64,000 bases of DNA from the NCBI RefSeq assembly GCF_020520425.1, contig NC_079487.1:106736141-106800140 (forward strand). Direction: 5' to 3'. Of the stretch, positions 49,162-60,939 are shown in pieces. The notes below the pieces were generated by a model. The model made no database searches. It was not told the DNA's origin and saw only the letters and a program-made list of their open reading frames with translations. The translations under genes were made by a program, and so were the position numbers. This DNA comes from Spinacia oleracea (lineage: Eukaryota; Streptophyta; Magnoliopsida; Caryophyllales; Amaranthaceae). Within the stretch, counting starts at the first letter, position 1; every line of letters begins with the position of its first letter.

Positions 49162-49834
49162 TTGAGTAGAAATCAAAGGGTCAAGAAGTAGTTTAAGTGT
49201 TGATGTTACATGTTCATTTATTTCCTCAATCCGGTTTTTTGGTTGTTAAGTAAAGACGGCAATGTGTTTTGCCAGCCAATTCAAGAATGACGCCCGCACT
49301 GCACATGCCCCATGCGGGCAAACTGATTCACACTGCGCCCAGCTTCTAACGCACACCCTCCATTTCGTGATCAAAATTGAACGGGCTGGTACAGTCGAAG
49401 AATTCATGCACGGCCAGGTCAAGAGTGAGCTCGTAACCACTAACCAGCACAGTTCTAGCCCAACTCTAGGTGCCACACAATCTTACTTTCTACTTTTATA
49501 TTTTCCTTGAGAGAACAATATTATGGATCAGAGTTCATTGAGAGATTTGGATTATGACAGATGTGATATTCATTGGCAAGACAAGGACACAAAATTTTGA
49601 CACTCATAAGCTGAGTATAACAACTTGTGTATAAGGCGTTTGTTTTAATCAATAGTGGATGAACTAATAATGATTTCTCGTTATGGCGCGGTGGGTTCCT
49701 AACATCCTGTAGCTTATGCAGGGCCTGGGGCTTCACATTCTTTCTCTACAATCCCTAACTCGAGCCCCACACCCATCGCACACCCCGGCCCCCCAAATGC
49801 TCCTTCTGGTTCCTCCCTCTGTCCTCCACCCCTA
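49162..49834. other. Interval between the Helitron and the galactosyltransferase gene
   Basis: It contains the 3' flank of the minus-strand galactosyltransferase gene. A locally GC-richer block at 49255-49480 has short frames on both strands that resemble nothing I know. It may be a small old transposon fragment. Confidence 0.4.
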
Positions 49835-52800
49835 TCATGCCACAGAGCACACTTTGTCTGCAAGAAAAGAGAAACAGAAAATTAAATCTTAATAGAATTT
49901 GGCAAAAAATCACAATTGTCCAAAAATTTAACATTACCATGTCGGTTGGTACTACAGCAAAGACGGTTATCATCTATGTAAGTGGCTTGCAATCCCATCA
50001 TCCAAGAACCAACTGATGTATCATCATGTGCATACGTCTTCAAAGATACACTTGAGGAAGGAACACAAAAATGTATTAGGCCTAGGACCATGGTTTAAAT
50101 AATATGCCTTGTGATTCAAATTTTAAAACGAAAAACACAAAATTTGAAGAAAATACTCTTCTACAGATCAACTTTTGAGTAAATAGTAAAAACAAATGTA
50201 AGAGCTCACTGATTGTGCTCCCAACTATCAAGTCCCAACTACTAGGCTGAAATATGATTCTATAAAAGCCAACTTACTAGTGTGGTTCCTTTTTTATATC
50301 GAGATAGGGGGGAGTTAGGTGATTAATCGTCTCACTAAGCACCGTGACCAATTTCCTAAAAAAAAGTGGGGATTTCGAACATCCTCATTGATTGTAAATC
50401 ATTTTTTAAGCTTATTCTACAATTACCATCTCCAGGCAAGGAAAGCAAACTTCAAAAGACTGCATAACTTGCAACAACTCCTAATTCTTTCACAATATAA
50501 AATAACATTATCTGCGCAAAAATAGTTAGGCAATAACTACCTGTTCACAAAAATGTACTCTGATAAACTTTTGGATAGTATTAAAAGTGAACTGGAAGCA
50601 TGTCGGAAGTACCTGATGCAAACAAAAGAAGTGAGAAAATGGTGATCAAAATAAGGGTGCCAAATAACAGAAAAAATATCGGTCTAAATTCCGCAATCAG
50701 CGAAAATGTGCTTTGACTACAGCATATCACGACAATACGCATGAAAAAGATAATAATTTAGCCAGTTTTTCTGTTACAATCCACAAATCAGCCACACAAC
50801 CGTATTATGAGTACAAGTGATGGAAATATCACAAAGAAAAAAGATCAGTCAGTGTATCATTTCAGTACATGAAACTCCATTTTTAAACTCCAAACTATGG
50901 CAGAAGAAAGCAAATGATATCAACACATAGTGAAAGTACCAGTTTGTAAAGGGTCAAACTTACGATTTCTGGTCACCAAACTTCCACCAGTCAGGCTCGT
51001 ACCATTGTTTTCCCCTGGAAAATAATGAACATCATAAAATTTCAGACATTGTATCAAAACTGTTATCTGATAAAAGAGCACAAGCCCCTGTTGCAGCTGA
51101 CACACTAGGCATTACTCTCATTGTCTCATGCAGAACTAACCGTAACTCAATAGTGGGGGGAAAAAATCATGTTAAAACAAGTAGAAGGGCTTGAGATTTA
51201 CTCTTCCGCTACCACTTCTCCGGACTTCATACATCCAATATACGCACTTTGCTGACCACGACGGCTTTCAAGAAGTCCAATCAACCCATCTGATAATTAA
51301 AAGAAAAGAATATGATGAGGAAACATTACAGGACACTGAATCAAGTCATGTGTATAACTCAAGCAAAAAGCAAAGGATGGACATTCAATGGTTTACCAAG
51401 ATCAAGGTCAATATTGTCATCAACTTTAACATAAAATTCAGCATCCCAATTTTGCACAGCTGTACTGAAGAAGAACTTTGCTTTCTTCGGCAACTCTTCT
51501 TGAGCCTCCTCGTGCCCTTCCTAATAACCAGTCACAAAGAGTGCAACATCACATGATTAAATGGCCAACCATTTTTTGGCATGTTAAAAGTAAATCCTTG
51601 CGACATAAGGCATCATTTTTTCTTGGTAAATTGACATAATACATCATACTAGCACTTTGCAGAACCAATATACCTGATATCCACAAAGACAAGAAAAAAC
51701 TAAAAAGATGCATCCCTAGTTGCCTACCCAGTAATTAGCATATGAATAAACTGGCTGAAATATCAGATAGCTACACATTCTGGTTATACTTGTATCTCTA
51801 AGCTGTTGATAATGAAAGATTTAAAAATGAGAAATAGGCTACGAATCAGGGAACAACGAAGGAAATTATTCATAAGGCAAGAGCACGCAAATGATTCTAG
51901 GAAACACACATACACATATAGAACACGGCTAAGGAAGCATAAAGTCTTCCCATCACTAATCACCAACAATAAGTAAAAAGGATAAAGGTTCGTCATCGAA
52001 CTAACAAACAATATTTCACTCACAATAATCAAGAAATCTTTAGTTTGGCGGTTTTCCTCATCAATGCCACGATCCAAGCTATCACCGCGATTTGGACTGC
52101 ATTTCAGAAAGTCTACTAATGAGTACTGCCCAAGAAATTATTAGGATAGTAAGAATAAGAAAGCGAACATGAAAACAATGTTCGGCATGACAGCATCATG
52201 AAAGTGCCTACTACAAAGACAAGAGAAGGAGTTGAGCAGAAGAAAAAACCTCCGACCAACCACAAAACGTATGACAATTCCTTTCTCCTCAAGCTTTTTC
52301 AAATTGTCACCTGAAACAGTAACACATGCTTAAGTTTCAGATATAGAAAGTGCTACGAAGCAATAGTTTACAAAACATGAGCAACTTATAAGAAAAATAA
52401 CATCCAAAGACATTGCAATGAAACAGGCAACAAAGAAAATTAGTGGAGAAAATTCCACTGAAGGTCTGAAGGTGAATGATGGCATGGTGCTACCTTACTC
52501 ACAAACCTACCCTAAAAAATTTCAAGGTCAAAAGACTCCCAACAGATAAGTTAAAGATCTCTAGTCAATCAGTAACGATTTATTGAAGGCCCGTCACTCA
52601 GGCCTCGTTACTTAAAAAAAGGAAACTAGTACAATAGGAGGCAATGCCAAATACATAACCAATTGCCCAATAGGGATGAATGGTCATGCAAAATAAGAAC
52701 ACCATTCAATTCATTTGAGGATATGAGAGAAGGAATTTAGGAGGAAGGGAAAGAGGAGAGGGAACAGAGAGCAAGATCAGTGAATACACAATAAAAATGA

Positions 52801-54766
52801 CGAAATTGTTCAATTTTTTTGTGAAGAGAAGGAAGATATCACGAAATCTACTGACTGCAACATCCAAAAAAGCTAGAAGTATAGTAGTAAATAGCCAGAC
52901 GGATCAACTGACTGCAACATCCAAGCTAGTGATCCCAATTCCTAAGACAGACATTAGCGTGAAGTAGTTCAGTACTTCAGTGAGTCACGATTGTACATGC
53001 TAGGATTGCTAACAAAACACTGAAATAAAGATAATGAACATTAACCTCTAGGCATCCACGAGCCTCGAAAAGTATTGCGCTTCAAACGACTTCCAAATCC
53101 GGTGTAAACTCCGATAACAGCAAGAAGCTTCTTATCGGTAGAACTTTCATGTCTCAGTTGATTTCTTAGATATCCTTGACTCCTAGCTAGTGTCAAATCC
53201 ATCTCTGCCTCTGCAATCCTTTTCTCCAAGTCTCTTAAAACAACAAGCATTATAAATGTCAGTGAAAAAGATGAAACTAATACAGCTAATATGCATCCAT
53301 AAGCTGTGAGAATATGAATCAAAGAAAATATAGATAGAAAGAATGAATGGAAGCAGTACTTGCATCCTAACACCATAAGCTTATCCTCTACTGTGAGAAC
53401 CTTTGGTCTCTGCAAAAGGGGATATGGAAAACAAAATTAAGACACGAATAATACTTTACATCCACCACAACTAGAAGAAAACCAAAGTCACTATTTGGAG
53501 ATGTGTTCAGTCATTGCTGACTAAACAACACAGAAAGAGCCTACTGCCTACATAGTCTTCCAAAGTGCCAATACCCTTCCCGCATTATCTCTCTTGCGAA
53601 AATAGCCAAATAGAAGGTAATTCCAATCTGGTTATAACATAACAAACCTGGTCTGAGTTTTTCTGGAGAAGGTTGACCAGTAAAGTTCGGTTCTCAGCAT
53701 CCTGCCACAACCTGATTATGCGAAACAGGAAGTAAAGTTAGAATGAGTATACATTGAAAACACACATCTTCCATACATGTAGGTGAGAAGCAAGTATATA
53801 ACATTGCAAACCCATAAGGCCATAAGTTATCACCAAAATCCCAAAACACATTGTTTCTAAGACCCTGACCAATAAAATGCAGAAGTCCACCCCATTTATC
53901 CAAAGTTATAGATGCACAGCAACATACATATCTTTCTTATCGGACTCATAATTAGGCATAAGAGGGTTTGGGTCCAACCATGAGCAACTAAAATGGGCAG
54001 ATAAGAGATAAGACTGTACAAATTTCACCCAAAACTTACAAAGTTCCTCTTTGGAAAAGCGAAATCTGACAATGTGACAGTTTACTTTAGTTTCAAGATG
54101 AGTAAGCTCATAGCTGAATCTTAAATTAGTTAAATGCACCTAATTTGCCAATTACATAAAGACCACAAAATTTCAAATATACACTAAGTTAATCTAACAA
54201 ATCATGACAATCATTCCGGTGACAAAGATGAACCATTTTAGCAAATGCTTAAAAAAGATCAGTAAATAAAGTACAAATCAAGCATTAAAAGTTCATAAAG
54301 ATCATTGATTCAAAATAACAATTGAACGAATGTTAAAATCCAATCAGAAAAGGAGATAACACCGGAAATGATCCGATCACATCAAACAAATGAGATGCCT
54401 AATTTTTCAATCAAAAGTTGTTAGATTAAAAGTTGAGAAACAACACTAATTTCTCACACTAAGCATACATAAAAGCCCTAAATACTGCACCAATTATTGC
54501 CTAAATTCTTCAAAACCACACAATTTTGCAAGTTTCATCGAAAAATCGACAAAATTGCACCAAATTATAACAAAATCGTACGAAACAAAAACAAGAGAGA
54601 GAAAAAAAAACCTGCCGGCGACGTAGAGACAAGCGACGCAAGAAAGGAAGGCCAATAGAAGAGAAGGTTTGGTGGTGGCAGAAGTGTATGACGACGCAGA
54701 TGACCTTCCGACGCCTCTTCTTTCTCCTCCCTTCGCCGCCGTCGTCAACGGCAGTGAACCCTCCAT
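49835..54766 (-). CDS. HPGT: Hydroxyproline O-galactosyltransferase, GT31 (HPGT type)
   Basis: Twelve coding exons on the minus strand: 54766-54612, 53711-53648, 53409-53360, 53233-53046, 52310-52250, 52096-52024, 51520-51406, 51289-51202, 51014-50964, 50612-50541, 50050-49938 and 49857-49835. The product is 350 aa, the family's usual length. It is a type II Golgi protein: a short Ser/Gly-rich cytosolic tail, one membrane segment at about 35-51 ([16 protein letters not shown]), a stem with a coiled-coil-like part (about 91-110), then the galactosyltransferase domain from [14 protein letters not shown] (D231-D232) is the DxD-type metal/UDP-Gal site, and DDTSVGSWM and DNRLCC are family signatures. 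It should add the first galactose to hydroxyproline of arabinogalactan-proteins. Exon 12 contributes only 23 nt, encoding the conserved tail CSVA. No defects were seen. Confidence 0.93.
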
Positions 54767-55467
54767 TTCTGCAAATAAATAGATTTTACGTTCACCCGGA
54801 ATCTATATTATACTCTCCCCGTTGCTAAATACTCCGTACTTCTCAGTTCTCACTTACGACTTTTGTGCTATTCGTACTCTGACTTTAATTTGTTTCGCCA
54901 AATCAAATTATTAATTCTTTGCCATTAATTCAAAATCGTAATGCAAAATCGAATCAAACCTTGCAAATATGGGAAACCGGATTTGATTTGCAAAGTTTGA
55001 TATGATATTGCATTAATCTTTCACTAATTTGAGTTATCGAAGAAGAACTCGTTTTTAGCCTTTGCGATCTCAGACACTTCAGCTTTAAGGTAATTTGTGT
55101 ATAAGATGGATGCAAGTAATTGTTATTTTCTTTTTGTTGTTGTTAGCACAGCCCCAGTCACCACTGAACCAACAGGCAATTGGTTACAAGTAACAGAGAC
55201 TAGTATGGTATTTGGTACACTGCTAATAAGTACCAATACGAGTTATTGGCCTCATTAGCAGTGACATATTATTTGTGGTACTAAAAGTGGTTGTATAAGG
55301 GTGACTTATGTCCAATTGGTCATAAATCACTCAGACGTTTAGTAATTTACCATGTGACGCATGGGTTACATGTGTTATACAATTATGTTCACATAAATTT
55401 GATATTTGAAAATCAATTTATTCAACATTTGTCTAAAAGTGACCGATTCAAGTCGAGAAAAAAGTTA
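54767..55467. other. Upstream region of the galactosyltransferase gene
   Basis: AT-rich, without recognisable genes. The first 100-200 bp next to 54766 should hold its 5' UTR and promoter on the minus strand. Confidence 0.5.
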
Positions 55468-55749
55468 CTCCCTCCGTCACAAATTAGTTGTTACACTTAC
55501 CTTTGCACACAATTTTAGGTGATAAGTGGTTGTTTAGTTATTAATTGTTATTTTATTGAAAAAGTAAATGTGATAGGAGTTAGTGGGTATTTTTTTTAAT
55601 TGAACGAGAGAGGGTGTGGATACAAAAAAAATTACTAGGAAGGATAAACAATAAAATAGTTGTGCGGTCTTTCCTAATTTAGAAGTGTAACAACTAATCT
55701 GTGACGGATAAAAAAGAAAAGTGTAACAACTAATCTGGGACGGAGGGAG
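55468..55749. mobile_element. Stowaway-like MITE
   Basis: This 282-bp element has inverted ends CTCCCTCCGTCACAAATTAG and ...GACGGAGGGAG. The TA target duplication lies at 55466-55467 and 55750-55751. The motif TAGTTGTTACAC and its complement lie just inside the ends, and one inner end (near 55683-55708) is repeated. Confidence 0.88.
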
Positions 55750-56050
55750 TATAACAATATCTTTCTGCAAAGTTGGAATAACAAAGGTATTGATGAAAAA
55801 GTTTATGATAAATGGAGGTTATTAATCAAAAAGTTTTTATTTAAAATTTAATTAAAACGAACCTAAATATCTTTATTTTTAAAAAATTAAAATGAAGATG
55901 AATTATATAATTTTTTTTAAAAGGTGATCAAGTAACATATACGTAGTAGTTTTTTATTTTTATTTTAAAATATTAGTAAAGATTAATAATTTGATTTTGT
56001 CACTTTGACTTTGGCATCATCTACATGCTACTTGACTTTTGCATCATTTA

Positions 56051-56298
56051 AGGCCTTGTTTTGTTCACTTTATTTCCACTTATTTCAGGAAAAATAAGTT
56101 CAGATAAGTTCAGTTAAGTTCAAATAAGTTCAGATAAGATAAGTTCAGGAAAAATAAGGGTTGACCAAATATAATTTATAACTAAAATAAGTTTTGATAA
56201 GTTCTAATAAGTTCAGATAAGTTCAGTTAAGTTCAGATAAATTCAGATAAGATAAGTTCAGGAAAAATAAGTGGAAATCAGGTGAATAGAACGTAGCC
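56051..56298. mobile_element. Harbinger-like MITE (second family member)
   Basis: The ends AGGCCTTGTTTTGTTCACT and ...GAATAGAACGTAGCC are inverted, with TTA on both sides (56048-56050 and 56299-56301). The interior is made of many AAGTTCAGATAAGTTCAG repeats, more than in the copy at 42242-42420. Confidence 0.75.
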
Positions 56299-56301
56299 TT
56301 A

Positions 56302-57002
56302 CATGCTAACTTTATCATTTACCCATTTTCAAAGTTACTCATATAATATTTTGATTTTCATATACTACCACCCTTGTAATTTTACATACAACATTTGTAT
56401 ATCTATATTTTACCTAATTTTTTTTAGTACTTAGACAATTAGACGTGTATTGTAATTTTTTTTATTGTCCTTCGAAACTATCTGCTAACATGAGGTACTT
56501 TACAATCATTGGATTCTTCTAGCTTTCAGTATCTCGGTCATATTATATCTCAATGACGCTCCTACATTAACTTTGGGTTTTAGGAATTAGGTTAGATTGA
56601 TAGAATTTCTCAAATTCTAACGTTAACTAAAAGAACTAACTTGTTAATATCTTTGGACATTTTCAAGTTTTCATTACTGACCAAATTCTCCAAAAAAATC
56701 CCAAATCTAAGATGTTTGAGTGTAGATTATTGCAACAAAATAAAATTAAACGCTTTTTGCATAAAAATTCTTGTTGTCATTAACTCACTATGGACCTTCT
56801 TGCAATATGTACGTAAGCTTGGAATTGTGTCAATGGATGTAAGCGACTTTCTGGGCCTTGTAGCCTTCCTTTTAGCCACTTTTCTTTGATGTTGTTAAAA
56901 TTGTATTTTATATGAAATTAAATTATTTGAACTTATTTAAATTAATCTTAAATATTAAGTTAATAGGGAAAAATTTAACACTTTTTGTGAACTCCAAGCT
57001 CT
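56302..57002. other. AT-rich intergenic stretch
   Basis: I see no gene or transposon terminus. The 82-codon frame at 56641-56889 has leucine-rich-repeat-like words (CLSVDYCNKIKL), possibly a fragment of an F-box/LRR gene, but it is too short to call. Confidence 0.35.
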
Positions 57003-57540
57003 TTTTTTTTTTGGTAATAAAGAGCTACTGCATTAAATTAATTCAGAATTAGGGAGTCTACACGATTGTTTATAGAGCTAGGATCTACATCCAGAACCAA
57101 AGAGTCTTGCAAAATATTACAGCCATGAAAGGCACTGTGATTGTTTTTGTCAACCAATAAAGACAAATTTTTGGGTAGACACTCGAGCGTTGCTGCCACC
57201 TATTCCATTGTGCCCGTGCTTTCCTTGCGATGTAATCCGCTTCCTTCACCTTGTTTCTTTTGACGCTCTTCAAGCATCCTCTGTCTATTCTTAGGAGGGA
57301 CTCCCTGCATGTTTCGCATATGTTAGTGAGCCAGTCAGGGGTGTTGTAGCACAATTGATACCAATCACTGCTCGTTGACAATCAGAAGACAATCTAACAT
57401 TATTCCATTGAGTTTCTTCAATCCATCTTAGCCCTTCGAGGATAGCAATTGTCTCAGCAGTAAGGGCATCAGTAGTATTGAAAGTATCAGCCTTAGCATC
57501 CACCCAAACACCTGCATTATTTTGTTTCTACAGACAAGAA
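57003..57540 (-). pseudogene. LINE-derived RNase H-like (RVT_3) fragment, frameshifted
   Basis: The minus strand encodes ALTAETIAILEGLRWIEET, then RLSSDCQRAV and, in another frame, KRNKVKEADYIARKA. These are the typical blocks of the plant RVT_3 RNase H domain at the C-terminus of LINEs. A frameshift lies near 57345-57370. The minus-strand 3' end runs AATAAAGAG-like text (TCTTTATTACC) into A10 at 57003-57012, a retroposed tail. The 5' part is missing. It is a dead, 5'-truncated LINE copy; a host RNase H-like gene fragment is the alternative. Confidence 0.75.
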
Positions 57541-57861
57541 CAAACCCAGCTAACAAAGAGTTCTCATAGTAGGAAGCATCTTTAAATGTTTAGGTTTTCT
57601 TATAGAATATAGCACTTGGTGCACGTGATGCACACTAATATTTTCAGAACTCTAGTTTAATTAAATCCCAATGCCATACATGCAATTATTAATGTACCAA
57701 CACATTTTTTTTAAAAAAAAATACTACCTAACAATTTAAATCCTTCATAGAAAACATGGCATTCCTGATTTTTGTTGTAGTAATTGGCCTACAAGTCTAA
57801 AACAATTTAAATCCTTCATACAAGCCTTAAGATTTTTGTCAAGATTTATCTACTTCAATAC
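57541..57861. other. Short AT-rich intergenic stretch
   Basis: It holds a small direct repeat (CAATTTAAATCCTTCATA near 57733 and 57803). No gene was seen. Confidence 0.4.
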
Positions 57862-58045
57862 TGTTGAAACAAGTCTTTCCAAACAATATAGGTAAGTGTC
57901 CCACATTGATAAACGATAAGAAAGTTAATCACTTAATAAGGCTAACTCCCCTTATTGCAATATGCTTTTAAGGTAGAACCTCTTTAGACTTGTTAAGTGG
58001 ACTCTATCTCTTAATGACGGGCGTGGCCCAGACCCGTATTTAACA
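57862..58045. mobile_element. Solo LTR of a TRIM-like retrotransposon
   Basis: This 184-bp segment begins TGTTGAAACAAGTC and ends CGTATTTAACA. The identical 5-bp duplication AATAC lies on both sides (57857-57861 and 58046-58050). GTCCCACATTGATAAA inside is typical of small plant LTRs. Neither a primer binding site nor a second LTR is present, so it is best read as a solo LTR left by recombination. Confidence 0.8.
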
Positions 58046-58218
58046 AATACTACAAATTCTTTTGTCTAATCTTATACTAGGTGATTCATATGTTATATCA
58101 GCACAACTCTAGTTTTAAGTGATCATGCTCTTAGCTAGAAACAATTTTTTAAGTCGATGAATCAGTTAGCGACAACAATCTTTAACATTGTAACCCTTAC
58201 TTTGTACTACGTAGCTTA

Positions 58219-59137
58219 GGGTGAGTTTATCCCTAGTCTTGAAGAGAATCTCGAGGTGAGTCTCAAGTCTAAATCTTGGGATAATGTGGTAAAAGACTAC
58301 ACCAAGTCTTGAAGTAAGTTTGAAAATCCAAGACTCACTCAAGACTCACTTAAGACTCCACTTTTTTATTCCTCCAATCAAATCATGCCATATCATCAAA
58401 CTTAATTTATCTTATTTCACGCAACTAAATTATTGATGGTTTATGTATTATTTTGTTTCAATTGCCTTTAAACATATGTTCTAGATCTTTTGAATTTAAT
58501 ATGTTGTATTATTGTTTCTAATTTGTACGGAATATATGTCAATTTCGAAATTAACATTTTCTGTTTTTTTTTCTCGAATTATAAATTACTTTGTTTTAGC
58601 GCAGATCAACATGGGCCAGGCCCACTGGCCCGGCCTGACCTGGTCCGAAAACTACCGGGTTTTGGGAAGAAGGCCCGACCCGGCCCGATTTTTTAAAAAA
58701 TTTACGGGCTTTGGACAACACAAAACAACAATTTTAGTATATAAATTTGGTCGGGCCCAAAATTGGCCCGAAAAGCCCGTTATTTTTAGCCCGAAATAGC
58801 GGGTTTTGGGCATACAAAATTGGCCCGGCGCGCCCCAACATAATGGACAATTTTTTATGTCCTCGGCCCGACCCGAACCCGGCTCAGCCCGCCTTTTGAT
58901 CAGGTCTACTTTGTTTGTATATGAGAAAACATAGTTTCAATATTGTTAGAAAATGTATCAAAAAAAAGATATATACATAAAATATTATTTTAATAGTTAG
59001 GTGAGTCTGAGGTGAGTCTGTGGATAATGTATAAAAATAGGGTGAGTTTTGTGTGAGTCTGGATAATGAAAAAGTTAGTGAAAAGCTGATGTGGCAGTGT
59101 CTGAAGATTGAAGATGAGTCTGGGGATAAACTCACCC
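58219..59137. mobile_element. Harbinger-like MITE carrying a nested hAT MITE
   Basis: The ends GGGTGAGTTTATCC and GGATAAACTCACCC are perfect inverted repeats flanked by TTA (58216-58218 and 59138-59140). Multiple GTGAGTCT and AGACTCAC motifs lie inside each end. The 312-bp hAT-like element at 58597-58908 sits in its middle. Confidence 0.85.
58597..58908. mobile_element. hAT-like MITE, GGCCCG-rich
   Basis: The ends TAGCGCAGATCAA and TTGATCAGGTCTA are inverted repeats. The 8-bp target duplication CTTTGTTT is exact (58589-58596 and 58909-58916). The interior is rich in GGCCCGACCCGG-type motifs that stand out from the AT-rich flanks. Confidence 0.85.
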
Positions 59138-59362
59138 TTAGTACTATCTCTCTTAAACTCTCTCTCTCCTCGCAGCTTTCTTGCTTGCTCCATTAATGGA
59201 GTTTCGTCTACGTACGTTCTTCCAAGATTAACGAACTATATTCATAATCCATTTCTATATAGAGCATCTTTAATGGTAATTAAACAAATTGATATGTTGC
59301 TTTTATTTGCCGCATTAGATTTTCAATCTACTAGTTTTTCATGTGCGTTTTACCCCAATAGT

Positions 59363-59916
59363 TAGGAATGACAATGGATCGGACTCGGGTCGGATGTAGT
59401 AAACTCCATATTCGATCCGTTTAAAATCCGGACTTCAAAATTGCATCCTCCACATCCAATTTTAATTCGGACTCTAAAATCGCATCCATATCCACCATAT
59501 CCATATCCAAATTCGAATCTTGCGTCAACATTACTTACATAGAACTTGTATTTTTTAATTTTAAACGAATTTAGAAATCTTATTTCTCATTTACCAAATA
59601 TATGTGCTCTAATCAAATATATTAGATTAAATTGAGAACTTCCTTTAAAAAAAAGAAGTTATGTATGATAAATAATACACTTTGAAATAATTTCAGGTCG
59701 GATTTGCACTCGGATTCGGACTCAGGTCGGATTCGGGTCGGAGTCTCTGCAGACTCCATATCCGACCCATATCCATTCGGATTCGGATGTTTTTAATCGG
59801 ATTCGGATGTTTTTAATCGGATTCGGATTCGGACTTTTTTCTCGGATTCAGATCGGGTTTTTTTCCTTCGGATCGGGTCGGACTCGGTTCGGATTCGGAT
59901 GTGATTGTCATCCCTA
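59363..59916. mobile_element. hAT-like MITE, GGATTCGG-rich
   Basis: The ends TAGGAATGACAATGG and ...GATTGTCATCCCTA are inverted. The 8-bp duplications CCAATAGT (59355-59362) and CCAACAGT (59917-59924) differ at one base. The interior has many ATTCGGATTCGGA repeats. There is no coding sequence. Confidence 0.78.
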
Positions 59917-59924
59917 CCAACAGT

Positions 59925-60939
59925 TAGCAAGTTGCTTGAATTTCCTAACCAATTATTTTAATTTATTTTTATTATTCTATTCACATGTTTATCGACTAAC
60001 CAATTATTATTTTTTCTGTTCTTTTTTCCCAAGATAATTAAGCTTTGTAGTCTTGTAGAGCTAATTTGCTTAGTCTGGTTAATTGCTCAAATGTACTCTA
60101 ATACGGAGTAGTTGGTTAATTAGTGCTTAATGGGTTAATATCGATTTGCATGCAAACTTCAATAATATTTTCTTTTGGTTTAATGCAAACTTCAAAAAGT
60201 TGAAGTCGAAATTTTACGCTCATTGTTCTTTCTGAGGAGTGTATGCGTAACGTTTAGTATTAGAAAGCCTCGTACGTATGAGATTCATCTAAACGTTATG
60301 TAATCGCTATTCTCTAGTAGAATACTAGCTACCCCAAAGACGTGCATAATTAATTATGTGAATACTCTGAAAGTTTAACAACTAAGCTATCTGCGTTACT
60401 ACGTAGTACTCCGTAGTACTAAGTATATATGGAAGTACATATGAAATATTATATATGAATTATAATAAAAGACAATATCTTTAGATCATTAGTTGATTAC
60501 GAGTACATCTTCTGAAACGATAACAAAATCATTTAATTAATCTGAAAAACTTGGGCACAATTATTATACTGTTTCACTTTCTATAACAAAAGTTGGCCCT
60601 CGTATCTTTTTTCATTTAATTAAAAAAATCATCACTTACACTTATCATATTTACTTTTACAATATTTCACCATTTCCCGTGACCCGATCCAACCAATTAA
60701 AGAGTTATTTTGACCCGACCTAACCCATTTAATTGATGACCCGACCCGGCCCATTGCACAGGTCTAAATAAAAAACAAAGTCAATATCAACGCAATTTGG
60801 ATTTGAGAAGAATGTACGATTTGTAAATACAAAAAAAAAAATCCAATTAGTAATACTACCATCTCCGATCAAAGAAAACATACTTATGTTTATGAGAACA
60901 ATACTTGAAAGAAACCTTAGGCTAAAACTGAGGTACAAA
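59925..60939. other. Intergenic stretch downstream of the F-box gene
   Basis: Mostly AT-rich. At 60675-60768 lies a GACCCGACC-rich piece ending CACAGGTCTA, which looks like one end of another hAT-type element whose partner I could not find. The 3' UTR of the F-box gene should occupy the last few hundred bases. Confidence 0.45.

Noticed and set aside
49246-49510. Overlapping 76- and 82-codon frames on opposite strands
   Set aside because: No recognisable domain or splice context; probably a chance effect of a GC-richer block.
50301-50410. SINE-like B box in a galactosyltransferase intron
   Set aside because: The order and spacing of A and B boxes on the relevant strand do not fit a pol III promoter.
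53041-53415. A 124-codon minus-strand frame reading through two exons
   Set aside because: It spans an intron of the galactosyltransferase gene; the spliced reading (53409-53360 to 53233-53046) restores family similarity.
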